Shown: positions 6,095-12,717 of the stretch, piece after piece
Numbering within the stretch: the stretch's first letter is position 1
Layout: each line of letters opens with the position of its first letter
Source: a bacterium
Lineage (GTDB): Bacteria; SZUA-79; Acidulodesulfobacterales; Acidulodesulfobacteraceae
Direction of reading: 5' to 3'
Assembly (NCBI GenBank): GCA_021794335.1
Contig: JAJYQZ010000089.1
Span: 1 to 15,431, forward strand
Length of the DNA: 15,431 bases
Program-made: the position numbers and the translations under genes
The notes under the pieces: generated by a model
What the model was told of the DNA's origin: nothing
Database searches by the model: none
The model's input: only the letters and a program-made list of their open reading frames with translations

Positions 6095-8918
6095 ACGAAT
6101 AATGGAAAATAGCCTGCCTCAAAAAAAAACGGGAGAGAAAAACCGCCCTAAAGCCAAAGAGATTCTTAACATCGAAGCGGCCCTTTTTTTAATAGATTCA
6201 AGCTCCTATTTTTATAGGGCTTATTATGCCCTCCCCCCCCTTACAAATTCCAAAGGTATTCCCACCGGCGCCGCATTAGGATACACGCGGATGCTTATGA
6301 AGCTAATTAAAGAGGCAAATATAAGGTATGGGGCATGTCTTTTCGATTCCCATGAGAGCTTAAGAAAACAGTCTTATGAAGAATATAAAGCCAATAGAAA
6401 GGGAATGCCGGAAGATTTGCTATCGCAGGTCGATTATTTAACGGATATTTCTTATTTATTGGGGTTTAGCACATTCAGGCTTAAAGGATACGAAGCGGAT
6501 GATTTAATTGCTTATATCGTAAACAATTTTTCAAAAAAATTATCTATACCTACCTGTATTGTAAGCAGCGATAAAGATTTGAAGCAGCTGTTATCGGATC
6601 AGGTTTTTATATACGACGCCCTTAAAAATAAAATTATTACGGCGCGGGGTTTTGAGGAAGAATATGGAATAAAGCCGGAAGAATACCTTTATGTTCTTGC
6701 ATTAATGGGGGACGCCTCCGATAATATTCCTGGGATTAAAGGTATCGGCGAAAAGACGGCGCTTAGCTTAATAAAGACCTATAAGAACCTGGACGGCATT
6801 TACGAAAATATAAACGGGGTTAAACAGCAAAAGCTTAAGGATTTGCTTATAAATCATAAAGAAGAAGCGTATAAGAGTCTGGAGCTTGCCTCATTTTACA
6901 AAGACATCGATATTAATGGGGCATGTTTTACACCCGAACTAAAAGAACCGGCCGATAAAAGCTTGGAAACTTGCGCAGGGAAGGATTTTTATGCATTAGG
7001 CGATTTTGCAATGAGGCAAAAAGACAATAATGGGCTTTACGATGTTTTTAAAAAATTGGAATTTAACTCCCTATTAAAGGAGCTGGAAGCGGGCATGAGC
7101 GGCGGGGGCGGCTCTTCAGACGGTCATTGCGGCGGCAATATTAACATTAACAATACTAATATTAAAGATAACAAAATTCTTTCGATTTATATAGACTTTA
7201 ACGATAAAAACAAAGATTTGCCGGACTTTGACTTTGAAGGCGATAACGGCAGGGATTTAATACACTTATTTTCAAAAGAAACAGGAACCGAAATTATTAA
7301 TCTAAAGGACATTTCGGCCCGCCCGCAAGCATTAAATTTATTAAAGGACGATTCTGTTTATAAAACCGGTTATGACCTTACGGGCATTAAAAGATTTCTG
7401 GGGAAAAGCGGCATTGAATTAAATAATTTGTTTTTCGACATAAAAATAGCGTCCTACCTTTTAAATCCGATAAGGCATTCCCATAGTTTTACCGATATAA
7501 AAAAAGAATTCGAAAATGAGCCAAGAGGTTTAAGCAGCATAGACTTAGGGCTGCCAAAGGATTCAAATGTTCAAATAGATACCGCAGATGAAGCCTTTTC
7601 GGTTTACATCCTGTATAAAATTTTTGAAGCCGGGATTGAAAAAGATGCGGATTTAAAATATCTGTTTTACAATGTCGATATGCCGCTTTCTATGGTTTTG
7701 AGCGATATGGAAGATGCAGGGATTATGGTTGATAAAGATAAACTTATGTCTTTGTCGGCCGAATTAGACATAGAATCGAAAAGGCTTGCAAGCGTCCTAT
7801 ATAAAATAGCGGGAAAAGAATTCAATGTCAATTCGCCCAAACAGCTTAGCGAAATTATGTTCAATGAAATGAAATTTAACAGGGTAAAGAAAAACAGCAC
7901 CGATATAGAGGTTCTTTCAACATTAAAGTCCGGATTTGAATTTTTATTGCAAAAGAGTGAAGACAGGACAATAAGACAATATTTAGAATTTATAGACAGC
8001 CTTATATCTTACAGAAGCAAAGTTAAGCTCAAAACATCTTTTACGGATGTTCTATTAAAGGAAATCGACAAAGATGGCAGGATTCATACCTCTTTTTCTC
8101 AGATTACGACCTCTACGGGCAGGCTTGCAAGCCAGAGCCCGAACCTTCAAAACATCCCCGTTACAGGTGTTGAAGGAACTAAAATAAGGCAGTCTTTTAT
8201 TGCAAAAAACGGTTGTCTTTTATTGTCGGCGGATTACTCTCAAATCGACTTAAGGGTCATGGCGTCTATTTCGGGAGATAAAGCGTTGATTGAAAGCTTC
8301 CAAAACAACGAAGATATTCACGCAAAAACGGCGTCCGAAATATTTAAGGTTAATCCCGAAGGTGTTGACCCTGCTATGAGAAGGAAAGCAAAGGTAATTA
8401 ATTTTGGAATAATTTACGGTATGAGTCCCTTCGGGCTGTCGAAAGAACTCGGCATTTCTGCCGAAGAGGCGAAACTTTACATAGATTTATACTTTAAAAA
8501 TCACCCCGCCATTAAGGATTATATGGACATAACTGTTAAAGAGGCAAAACCTGCCGGATTTGTCAGGACCGCTTTTGGAAGAAAATGTTATGTGGAAAAT
8601 ATTAATTCCAAAATAAAAAATCTGGCTTCTTTTTCCGAAAGAGCCGCAATAAATGCCCCTATTCAGGGAACAGCCGCCGATATTATAAAGGTTGCGATGG
8701 TGAATATCCACAAAAAACTTCAAAGCAGCCCCGAATTAAAAAGCGGTGCAAAAATGATACTTCAGGTTCATGACGAACTTATATTCGAGGTAAAAGAATC
8801 TTTAGTGAACGAACTCAAAGATATCGTAACAGTTTTAATGACGGACAAAAATCTTCTAACGAATGTTCCGCTGGTTATTAATATCGGGGTCGGTAAAAAT
8901 TGGGCAGAGGCGCATTAA
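6078..8918 (+). CDS. polA: DNA polymerase I with degenerate proofreading domain
   Basis: Pol I fills gaps, removes RNA primers and acts in repair. The 946-residue protein has the expected order. The 5' nuclease (about 33-320) shows DSSSYFYRAYYALPPLTN, FDSHESLRKQSYEEYKANR, YEADDLIA, SSDKDLKQLL and GDASDNIPGIKGIGEKTA. A low-complexity linker rich in Gly, Ser and Asn follows at about 340-366. Next is a 3'-5' exonuclease-like fold, about 368-560. The polymerase domain has motif A (ADYSQIDLR, Asp719), motif B (RRKAKVINFGIIYG, Arg768/Lys772) and motif C (VHDELIFEV, Asp899). In the exonuclease fold the DxE metal motif of Klenow reads IDFND and the third motif lacks its Tyr, so proofreading is probably lost, as in several other Pol I lineages. 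Start: ATG 6078 overlaps the RDD gene by 17 bases; ATG 6102 is a fair alternative, and neither has a strong ribosome site. Confidence 0.97.
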   Translation: MSRNFKRIMENSLPQKKTGEKNRPKAKEILNIEAALFLIDSSSYFYRAYYALPPLTNSKGIPTGAALGYTRMLMKLIKEANIRYGACLFDSHESLRKQSYEEYKANRKGMPEDLLSQVDYLTDISYLLGFSTFRLKGYEADDLIAYIVNNFSKKLSIPTCIVSSDKDLKQLLSDQVFIYDALKNKIITARGFEEEYGIKPEEYLYVLALMGDASDNIPGIKGIGEKTALSLIKTYKNLDGIYENINGVKQQKLKDLLINHKEEAYKSLELASFYKDIDINGACFTPELKEPADKSLETCAGKDFYALGDFAMRQKDNNGLYDVFKKLEFNSLLKELEAGMSGGGGSSDGHCGGNININNTNIKDNKILSIYIDFNDKNKDLPDFDFEGDNGRDLIHLFSKETGTEIINLKDISARPQALNLLKDDSVYKTGYDLTGIKRFLGKSGIELNNLFFDIKIASYLLNPIRHSHSFTDIKKEFENEPRGLSSIDLGLPKDSNVQIDTADEAFSVYILYKIFEAGIEKDADLKYLFYNVDMPLSMVLSDMEDAGIMVDKDKLMSLSAELDIESKRLASVLYKIAGKEFNVNSPKQLSEIMFNEMKFNRVKKNSTDIEVLSTLKSGFEFLLQKSEDRTIRQYLEFIDSLISYRSKVKLKTSFTDVLLKEIDKDGRIHTSFSQITTSTGRLASQSPNLQNIPVTGVEGTKIRQSFIAKNGCLLLSADYSQIDLRVMASISGDKALIESFQNNEDIHAKTASEIFKVNPEGVDPAMRRKAKVINFGIIYGMSPFGLSKELGISAEEAKLYIDLYFKNHPAIKDYMDITVKEAKPAGFVRTAFGRKCYVENINSKIKNLASFSERAAINAPIQGTAADIIKVAMVNIHKKLQSSPELKSGAKMILQVHDELIFEVKESLVNELKDIVTVLMTDKNLLTNVPLVINIGVGKNWAEAH

Positions 8919-9065
8919 AGTCGCATATTAATTATAACCTGTCTTTGCCTCTATCTACCAAAGATAAAAAAATTGTCTTGACGAATGGGGGCAGTTTAGT
9001 TTACAGGATTCCGGTTCAAAGCCCTTCGGGGATATTTCGGGCGCCTGATTACCTTTGGTAAAAGC
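8919..9065. other. Intergenic space between convergent polA and hepT
   Basis: These 147 bases separate polA from the end of hepT. I see no gene and no standard intrinsic terminator for polA. The stretch holds a weak TCTTTG/CAAAGA dyad (8952-8970 region), a G-rich run near 8983 and a GGTTCAAAGCC motif like a tRNA T-arm but without a supporting stem. A stronger hairpin begins at its right edge and is listed separately. Confidence 0.6.
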
Positions 9066-9082
9066 CTAATGCTTACCAAAGG
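9052..9082. repeat. Hairpin-forming inverted repeat over the hepT stop codon
   Basis: CCTTTGGTA followed by AAAGC pairs with GCTTACCAAAGG, giving 12 base pairs with a two-base bulge and a five-base loop (CTAAT, 9066-9070). The right arm encodes the last codons of hepT (Ser-Phe-Gly-Lys) and the loop includes its stop. There is no T-run on either side, so it is not a textbook intrinsic terminator. It may stabilise the 3' ends of the convergent polA and hepT transcripts or slow polymerase. A partial third copy (TACCAAAG) lies near 8958. Confidence 0.6.
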
Positions 9083-9467
9083 ATTCGTTTGCGTATTTCA
9101 TGCCGTCTATGTAAGACTTTAGCTTGGAAAAAATTATTTCGGCAACTTCTTCATGGTATGTATGAGAAGTCATATTTCTATCATCTATCATTTCCAAGAG
9201 CAATTTTGCAAGGTCTTCCTTTATATAACCTGATACAAAAAACTCCCTTATGCATGATTTTGGAGAATTGCATATAATACCTTCTTGATCTTTAATTGCG
9301 CTTTTTAAAAGTTTCCAAAAGATTTCGACGGTAAACTCGAATCTTTGAATTGCGGAATCCCTGAAAAAACTGTAATATTCACCGTTTTTATTTTCGGTGG
9401 TTTTTATATATGCTTCTTCTAATCGTTCTATAGATGTTTCAAAGTCTTTATATTTTTTCAAATCCAT
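9066..9467 (-). CDS. hepT: HepT-like HEPN protein (nucleotidyltransferase substrate-binding family), putative toxin
   Basis: The 133-residue, all-helical protein matches the HI0074/HepT HEPN group. It begins DLKKYKDFETSIERLEEAY and has SAIQRFEFTVEIFWKLLK in the middle. The diagnostic motif DDRNMTSHTYHEE carries Arg97-x4-His102-x-Tyr104, the RX4HXY signature of HEPN RNases. In characterised MntA-HepT pairs the nucleotidyltransferase adds AMP units to the motif tyrosine and so silences the RNase. The start ATG has a GAGGGG ribosome site about six bases upstream, inside the preceding gene, and the two genes overlap by 10 bases. Gene order (nucleotidyltransferase first) is typical. RNase activity is inferred from the intact motif; some HI0074-type proteins have no proven toxicity. 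Confidence 0.85.
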   Translation of the reverse strand: MDLKKYKDFETSIERLEEAYIKTTENKNGEYYSFFRDSAIQRFEFTVEIFWKLLKSAIKDQEGIICNSPKSCIREFFVSGYIKEDLAKLLLEMIDDRNMTSHTYHEEVAEIIFSKLKSYIDGMKYANESFGKH

Positions 9468-9760
9468 CTAATCCCCTCGCTTTTAACTATATTTTTTAAA
9501 GAAGGGGCATTTTTTAAATCTATTAAATCGACTTTTTGCAATAAATTGCTGTTATCCAATATTTCTCTCAACGCCGATAATTTATAAGAAATATCGGCGT
9601 TAGATAAGAATGCAAGATCGATATCCGAAGTATGGATAGATTTTCCGGAAGCCCTCGAGCCGAATAAAAAAACTTCTACATCGGAATCTTTAAAAAAAAA
9701 GCTTAAAAAACTTTTAAGACCGTCGATCGACGTTATAGAAGGGGCATAATTTTCATACAT
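9458..9760 (-). CDS. mntA: MntA-like minimal nucleotidyltransferase, putative antitoxin
   Basis: The 100-residue protein is a minimal nucleotidyltransferase of the DNA polymerase beta superfamily. FLFGSRASGKSIHTSDIDLAF gives the GSx10DxD motif: Gly34-Ser35, then Asp46 and Asp48. A third acidic residue is Asp78 in KVDLIDL. All residues needed for metal and nucleotide binding are present, so the enzyme is probably active. Together with the overlapping hepT gene it forms a type VII toxin-antitoxin pair in which it would adenylylate HepT. The ATG at 9760 has an AGGAG element unusually far upstream (about 18 bases), and no better in-frame start exists before a stop codon at 9784-9782. A 12-bp AT palindrome lies about 45-70 bases upstream and could be the promoter or operator. 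Confidence 0.87.
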   Translation of the reverse strand: MYENYAPSITSIDGLKSFLSFFFKDSDVEVFLFGSRASGKSIHTSDIDLAFLSNADISYKLSALREILDNSNLLQKVDLIDLKNAPSLKNIVKSEGIRWI

Positions 9761-9803
9761 ATGCGTTTTTAAAAATATCTCCTATATAATATTAAGTCGA
9801 TAT

Positions 9804-9831
9804 TATAAAATTTATTAAAATAAATTTTATA
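9804..9831. promoter_or_regulatory. Perfect 12-bp inverted repeat upstream of mntA-hepT
   Basis: TATAAAATTTAT and ATAAATTTTATA are exact reverse complements separated by four bases (TAAA). On the minus strand the start of the palindrome reads TATAAA, and a TTGCAA lies 15 bases before it (9852-9847), so the palindrome could overlap a weak promoter of the toxin-antitoxin operon and act as an autoregulatory operator. The sequence is entirely A and T in an AT-rich space, which weakens the case. Confidence 0.4.
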
Positions 9832-9893
9832 CCATAATTGCCCGTTTTGCAATTTATTTATATTTCTTTAGTGAAATTAATACGTTGATTTAT

Positions 9894-9922
9894 TTGCCTT
9901 CATAGATTTCATTATATATAAT
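9894..9922 (+). promoter_or_regulatory. Putative sigma70-type promoter P1, upstream of cydAB
   Basis: TTGCCT (9894-9899) and a perfect TATAAT (9917-9922) are 17 bases apart, the optimal spacing. Transcription would start near 9929, giving a leader of nearly 250 bases that includes the mini-frame at 9973. The AT-rich setting makes chance -10 matches common, so the spacing and the GC-containing -35 are the main support. Confidence 0.45.
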
Positions 9923-9972
9923 TACCTTACGGAGAAGAAAATTAAAAAAGTGAAAACAGAGTTAGGAGCACG

Positions 9973-9999
9973 ATGCGGTTAATTTTTCTTGACTTGTAA
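9973..9999 (+). other. Possible leader mini-ORF (8 codons) in the cydAB 5' region
   Basis: ATG at 9973 begins the frame M-R-L-I-F-L-D-L-stop, preceded by TTAGGAG at a spacing of about six bases, one of the better ribosome sites in this region. It would be translated only from promoter P1, because the -35 box of P2 lies inside it. A second overlapping frame from GTG 9950 reads V-K-T-E-L-G-A-R-C-G. Either may be chance or the remains of a lost gene. Confidence 0.25.
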
Positions 10000-10017
10000 T
10001 ATATGTATATATATAAT
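9989..10017 (+). promoter_or_regulatory. Strong sigma70-type promoter P2 of cydAB
   Basis: TTGACT (9989-9994) and TATAAT (10012-10017) are separated by exactly 17 bases. Five of six -35 bases and all six -10 bases match the consensus, making this the best promoter in the window. The predicted start near 10024 gives an AT-rich leader of about 150 bases before cydA. Confidence 0.65.
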
Positions 10018-10175
10018 CATATATTAATTATTACTAATAAGATATAATTACTCTTAAATAATTATTATTAAATATGCTTTATATCTTTATTTAGATAAAT
10101 TTTTTATTCAGAACTTTCATTTAAGCGTTCTTTATTTAATTTAATTTACTATCTAATTTTTCACGGGGGTGTTTT

Positions 10176-11591
10176 ATGGATAGTTTAGCTTTAATTTTGG
10201 CCAGATTTCAGTTTGGAATGACGGCCTTTTTTCATTTTCTTTACCCGCCCTTAACCATCGGGCTTGGCGTGTTGCTTGTTATCGCAGAGGGAATTTATGT
10301 TTATTCGAAAAATCAGGATTACCTGAGAATTACGCGCTTTTTTGCAAAATTATTCGCAATTAACTTTGTTGTCGGCGTTGCGACAGGAATAGTTATGGAG
10401 TTTCAGTTTGGAACAAACTGGTCTCAATATTCTTCTTTTGTCGGCGCAATTTTCGGCGCGCCTCTTGCCATAGAGGGCTTGTTCGCCTTTTTTATGGAAT
10501 CTATTTTTATCGGCGTTATGCTGCTGGGGTGGAACAGGCTTTCAGCAAAGGCGCACTGGATATCTACGATATTCGTAGCCTTTGGTTCGACTTTATCGGG
10601 TGTCTGGATTCTTGTGGCAAATTCATGGATGCAAAGTCCAAGGGGTTATAAAATCGGTTCAAACGGAATACCTAAGATGACAAACTTCTGGCATGTCGTT
10701 TTTAACCCCTATTTTCCGTCCGAGTTTCTCCATGTAATTGCGGGCGCATGGGAGTATTCGGCGTTTTTTATGGCGGGGGTAGCCTCATGGTTTTTAATTA
10801 AAAACGGCAAAGACATGGTAATGAGAAAAGCCCTGAAAATAGCCGTTATAACGGGCGTGATAATTGCGTGTCTTCAAATCGTACTGGGGGACATCGGCGC
10901 TAGAGAAGTAGTGAAATATCAGCCCACCAAGTTGGCAATGATGGAGGCGCAATGGCATTCCCAAAGGTACGCTCCTGAAACGCTTTTTGCCCTTCCTAAC
11001 AATCAAACCGAATCCAACGGACCGCAAATCGGCATTCCCGGTATGTTAAGCATGCTGGCTTACATGAATCCTGCGGCCAAAGTTATGGGTTTTAATGAAT
11101 CGATAAAGTATATCAATCATAAATATGATTTAAAGTTGACGCCGGCCATGTTTCCGCCCGTATGGATAGTATTCTGGTCGTTTCATATTATGATGTATTT
11201 GGGGTTTTATTTTGCGGCGGTAATGATTATAGCCCTTATTCTTCTGCTAAAAAATAAACTATACGATAGCCGAAAAATGTTAAAGGTTTTTTGGTTTTCG
11301 ACATTTTTACCGCTTATAGCATTAGAACTTGGATGGTTTACGACGGAGATAGGACGGCAGCCCTTTACCGTTTACGGACTGCTTACGACCGTAAAGTCCG
11401 TATCGCCCAATGTCAGCGCACTGGAAGTGGGGTTATCCTTGTTTATGTTTGTAATGATATATATAACCCTTGCCGCGTTTGCTATTTTTCTGTTTAAAAA
11501 GGAACTAAACGAAAGACTGAAAGGGAAGGATGAACTTGCCGGCGAGGTAAGCAACATGGCCGGCGCAAAAGCTAAGGAGGTGCTGTCATGA
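10176..11591 (+). CDS. cydA: Cytochrome bd ubiquinol oxidase subunit I
   Basis: CydA is the heme-bearing membrane subunit of the bd-type quinol oxidase, which reduces oxygen to water with high affinity. The 471 residues include the N-terminal ARFQFGMTAFFHFLYPPLTIG with heme ligand His20, AIEGLFAFFMES with Glu100 and Glu108 of the heme d/proton path, His186 (EFLHVIAGAWEYSAFFMAG), and the quinol-site motif YQPTKLAMMEAQW with Lys252 and Glu257. FWSFHIMM holds the heme b558 Met339, and GWFTTEIGRQPFTVYG closes the core. Residue 337 is His where E. coli has Arg391. The Q-loop is short. A GGGGGTG ribosome site precedes the ATG, and the stop overlaps the cydB start as ATGA. The protein belongs with quinol-oxidising bd enzymes; whether it is cyanide-insensitive cannot be told from sequence. 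Confidence 0.96.
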   Translation: MDSLALILARFQFGMTAFFHFLYPPLTIGLGVLLVIAEGIYVYSKNQDYLRITRFFAKLFAINFVVGVATGIVMEFQFGTNWSQYSSFVGAIFGAPLAIEGLFAFFMESIFIGVMLLGWNRLSAKAHWISTIFVAFGSTLSGVWILVANSWMQSPRGYKIGSNGIPKMTNFWHVVFNPYFPSEFLHVIAGAWEYSAFFMAGVASWFLIKNGKDMVMRKALKIAVITGVIIACLQIVLGDIGAREVVKYQPTKLAMMEAQWHSQRYAPETLFALPNNQTESNGPQIGIPGMLSMLAYMNPAAKVMGFNESIKYINHKYDLKLTPAMFPPVWIVFWSFHIMMYLGFYFAAVMIIALILLLKNKLYDSRKMLKVFWFSTFLPLIALELGWFTTEIGRQPFTVYGLLTTVKSVSPNVSALEVGLSLFMFVMIYITLAAFAIFLFKKELNERLKGKDELAGEVSNMAGAKAKEVLS

Positions 11592-12604
11592 ACTTAAACA
11601 TATTGTGGTTCATTTTGGTTGCGGTTTTAATTTTGGGCTGGTCGGTTATGGACGGTTTTGATTACGGCGTCGGCGGGCTTTTAAGGTTTATATCCAAAAA
11701 TGATGATGAAAGAAGATATGTAATGAACGCGATAGGTCCAGTTTGGGAAGGGAATCAGGTTTGGCTGATATTAGGCGGCGGAGCGGTTTTTGCGGCTTTT
11801 CCCCGGGTTTATGCTTCCGTCTTTAGCGGGTTTTATCTTGCATTTATGCTTGTCGTATGGCTGATAATATTTAGAGCGGTTTCTTTTGAATTTAGAAGCA
11901 GGGTAGAGAGTAAAAGTTGGAGAAATTTTTGGGATACCGATATTACCGTTACGGGCCTCGGTATCTCTTTATTGCTGGGCGTTGCAATAGCCAATATCTT
12001 AATGGGCGTTCCTTTAAATAAAGACCACATAGATTATCAATCGCTTTTTAGCTTATTGAATGTTTTTGGCCTGACGGGAGGCCTTCTGTCCCTATCGATG
12101 TTTTTGATGCACGGTTCGGCTTATCTTATTATGAAAACCGAGGGAGAGATTCAAAAGAGGGCAAGGGTTTTTGCGTCAAGATTCGCTTATGCATATATTA
12201 TCTTTACGATATTATTTTTATTGCTCTCTTTGGTATTTGCGCAAAGGCTTGCAAACAACAGCTTTGGTATTATAGGGGATATTGTTCCTGTTATTATGAT
12301 AATCGGTGGAATCGGCGTTACCCAATCGGCTAAATCATCAAGCGATATTAAGCCGTTTGCTTACTCTGTGCTTGGAATAGTTGGAGCGGTTGCGAGCTTA
12401 GCCGTCGGGATATTTCCCGATATCGTTCCGTCGTCCATAAATCCTGAATACAGCCTTAATATTTATAATTCCGCATCGAACCACCTTACGCTTTTTGTAA
12501 TGCTCATAGCGACTATTACCGGACTTCCGCTTGTTTTGATATATGCGTTTTATGCGTATAAAAAGTTTGGATTGAAGGTTAAAATGGATGAAAGCAGTTA
12601 TTAA
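11588..12604 (+). CDS. cydB: Cytochrome bd ubiquinol oxidase subunit II
   Basis: CydB is the hydrophobic partner of CydA and shares its fold. The 338 residues start with a membrane helix leading into WSVMDGFDYGVGGLLRF (about 18-34), then GPVWEGNQVWLILGGGAVFAAFPRVYA (about 50-76), both hallmark segments. Eight or nine membrane helices are apparent. An AAGGAGG ribosome site ends about seven bases before the ATG, inside the end of cydA, and the ATGA overlap indicates translational coupling. No CydX-like micropeptide frame follows: an intrinsic terminator comes 11 bases after the stop. No cydDC exporter is nearby either. Confidence 0.96.
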   Translation: MNLNILWFILVAVLILGWSVMDGFDYGVGGLLRFISKNDDERRYVMNAIGPVWEGNQVWLILGGGAVFAAFPRVYASVFSGFYLAFMLVVWLIIFRAVSFEFRSRVESKSWRNFWDTDITVTGLGISLLLGVAIANILMGVPLNKDHIDYQSLFSLLNVFGLTGGLLSLSMFLMHGSAYLIMKTEGEIQKRARVFASRFAYAYIIFTILFLLLSLVFAQRLANNSFGIIGDIVPVIMIIGGIGVTQSAKSSSDIKPFAYSVLGIVGAVASLAVGIFPDIVPSSINPEYSLNIYNSASNHLTLFVMLIATITGLPLVLIYAFYAYKKFGLKVKMDESSY

Positions 12605-12615
12605 CCCTTTTTGGG

Positions 12616-12663
12616 TGCCCTATAATTAAATTAGCCCCCTTAATTTTTATAGGGCATTTTTTT
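12616..12663 (+). terminator. Intrinsic terminator of cydAB
   Basis: TGCCCTATAA pairs perfectly with TTATAGGGCA (10 bp), with a second inner TTAA/TTAA pairing and a C-rich loop, and it is followed directly by seven T residues. Its place just after the cydB stop makes it a clear Rho-independent terminator for the + strand. Confidence 0.88.
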
Positions 12664-12667
12664 AATA

Positions 12668-12712
12668 CCGGCAGGGTTTGGGGGTTTATATATCCTTTTC
12701 ACAACTGCCGGA
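12668..12712. repeat. 7-bp GC-rich inverted repeat between cydB and RIC gene
   Basis: CCGGCAG (12668-12674) and CTGCCGG (12706-12712) are perfect reverse complements separated by 31 bases. It sits six bases beyond the stop of the minus-strand RIC gene, where a 3' structure would be expected, but no T-run follows in either direction. Confidence 0.35.
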
Positions 12713-12717
12713 GTATA

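Larger units (their letters stand above)
9832..10175 (+). other. AT-rich control region and leader of cydAB
   Basis: This stretch of about 340 bases has no convincing protein gene. It contains two sigma70-like promoters facing cydA and a tiny open frame with its own ribosome site, listed separately. From about 10020 to 10150 it is very AT-rich. I see no clear FNR, ArcA or Rex operator and no known riboswitch. Directly before cydA a GGGGGTG element lies five bases before the ATG. Confidence 0.6.

Noticed and set aside
8952..8978. TCTTTG/CAAAGA dyad followed by an A-run, as a polA terminator.
   Set aside because: The run is A rather than T on the + strand and the stem is only six AT-rich pairs; on the minus strand the T-run precedes the stem.
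8960..9045. Open minus-strand frame of about 29 residues containing GFEPESCK.
   Set aside because: Such peptides arise as antisense readings of tRNA-like T-arm sequence and there is no start codon or ribosome site; not called as a gene.
8985..9050. Possible tRNA relic: GGTTCAAAGCC resembles a tRNA T-arm and GGGGGCAGTTTAGTT resembles an acceptor plus D-arm start.
   Set aside because: The five bases on each side of the putative T-loop pair at only two positions, no anticodon arm can be drawn, and the acceptor ends do not pair. It could be a decayed fragment, but the sequence alone does not support it.
9089..9277. Plus-strand frame of 62 codons opposite hepT.
   Set aside because: It lies wholly antisense to a well-supported HEPN gene, has no ribosome site and no recognisable motif.
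10020..10150. Search for direct repeats, CRISPR units or a riboswitch in the AT-rich cydA leader.
   Set aside because: Short ATTATTA-type words recur only because of base composition; there are no regular spacers and no conserved riboswitch core that I can recognise.
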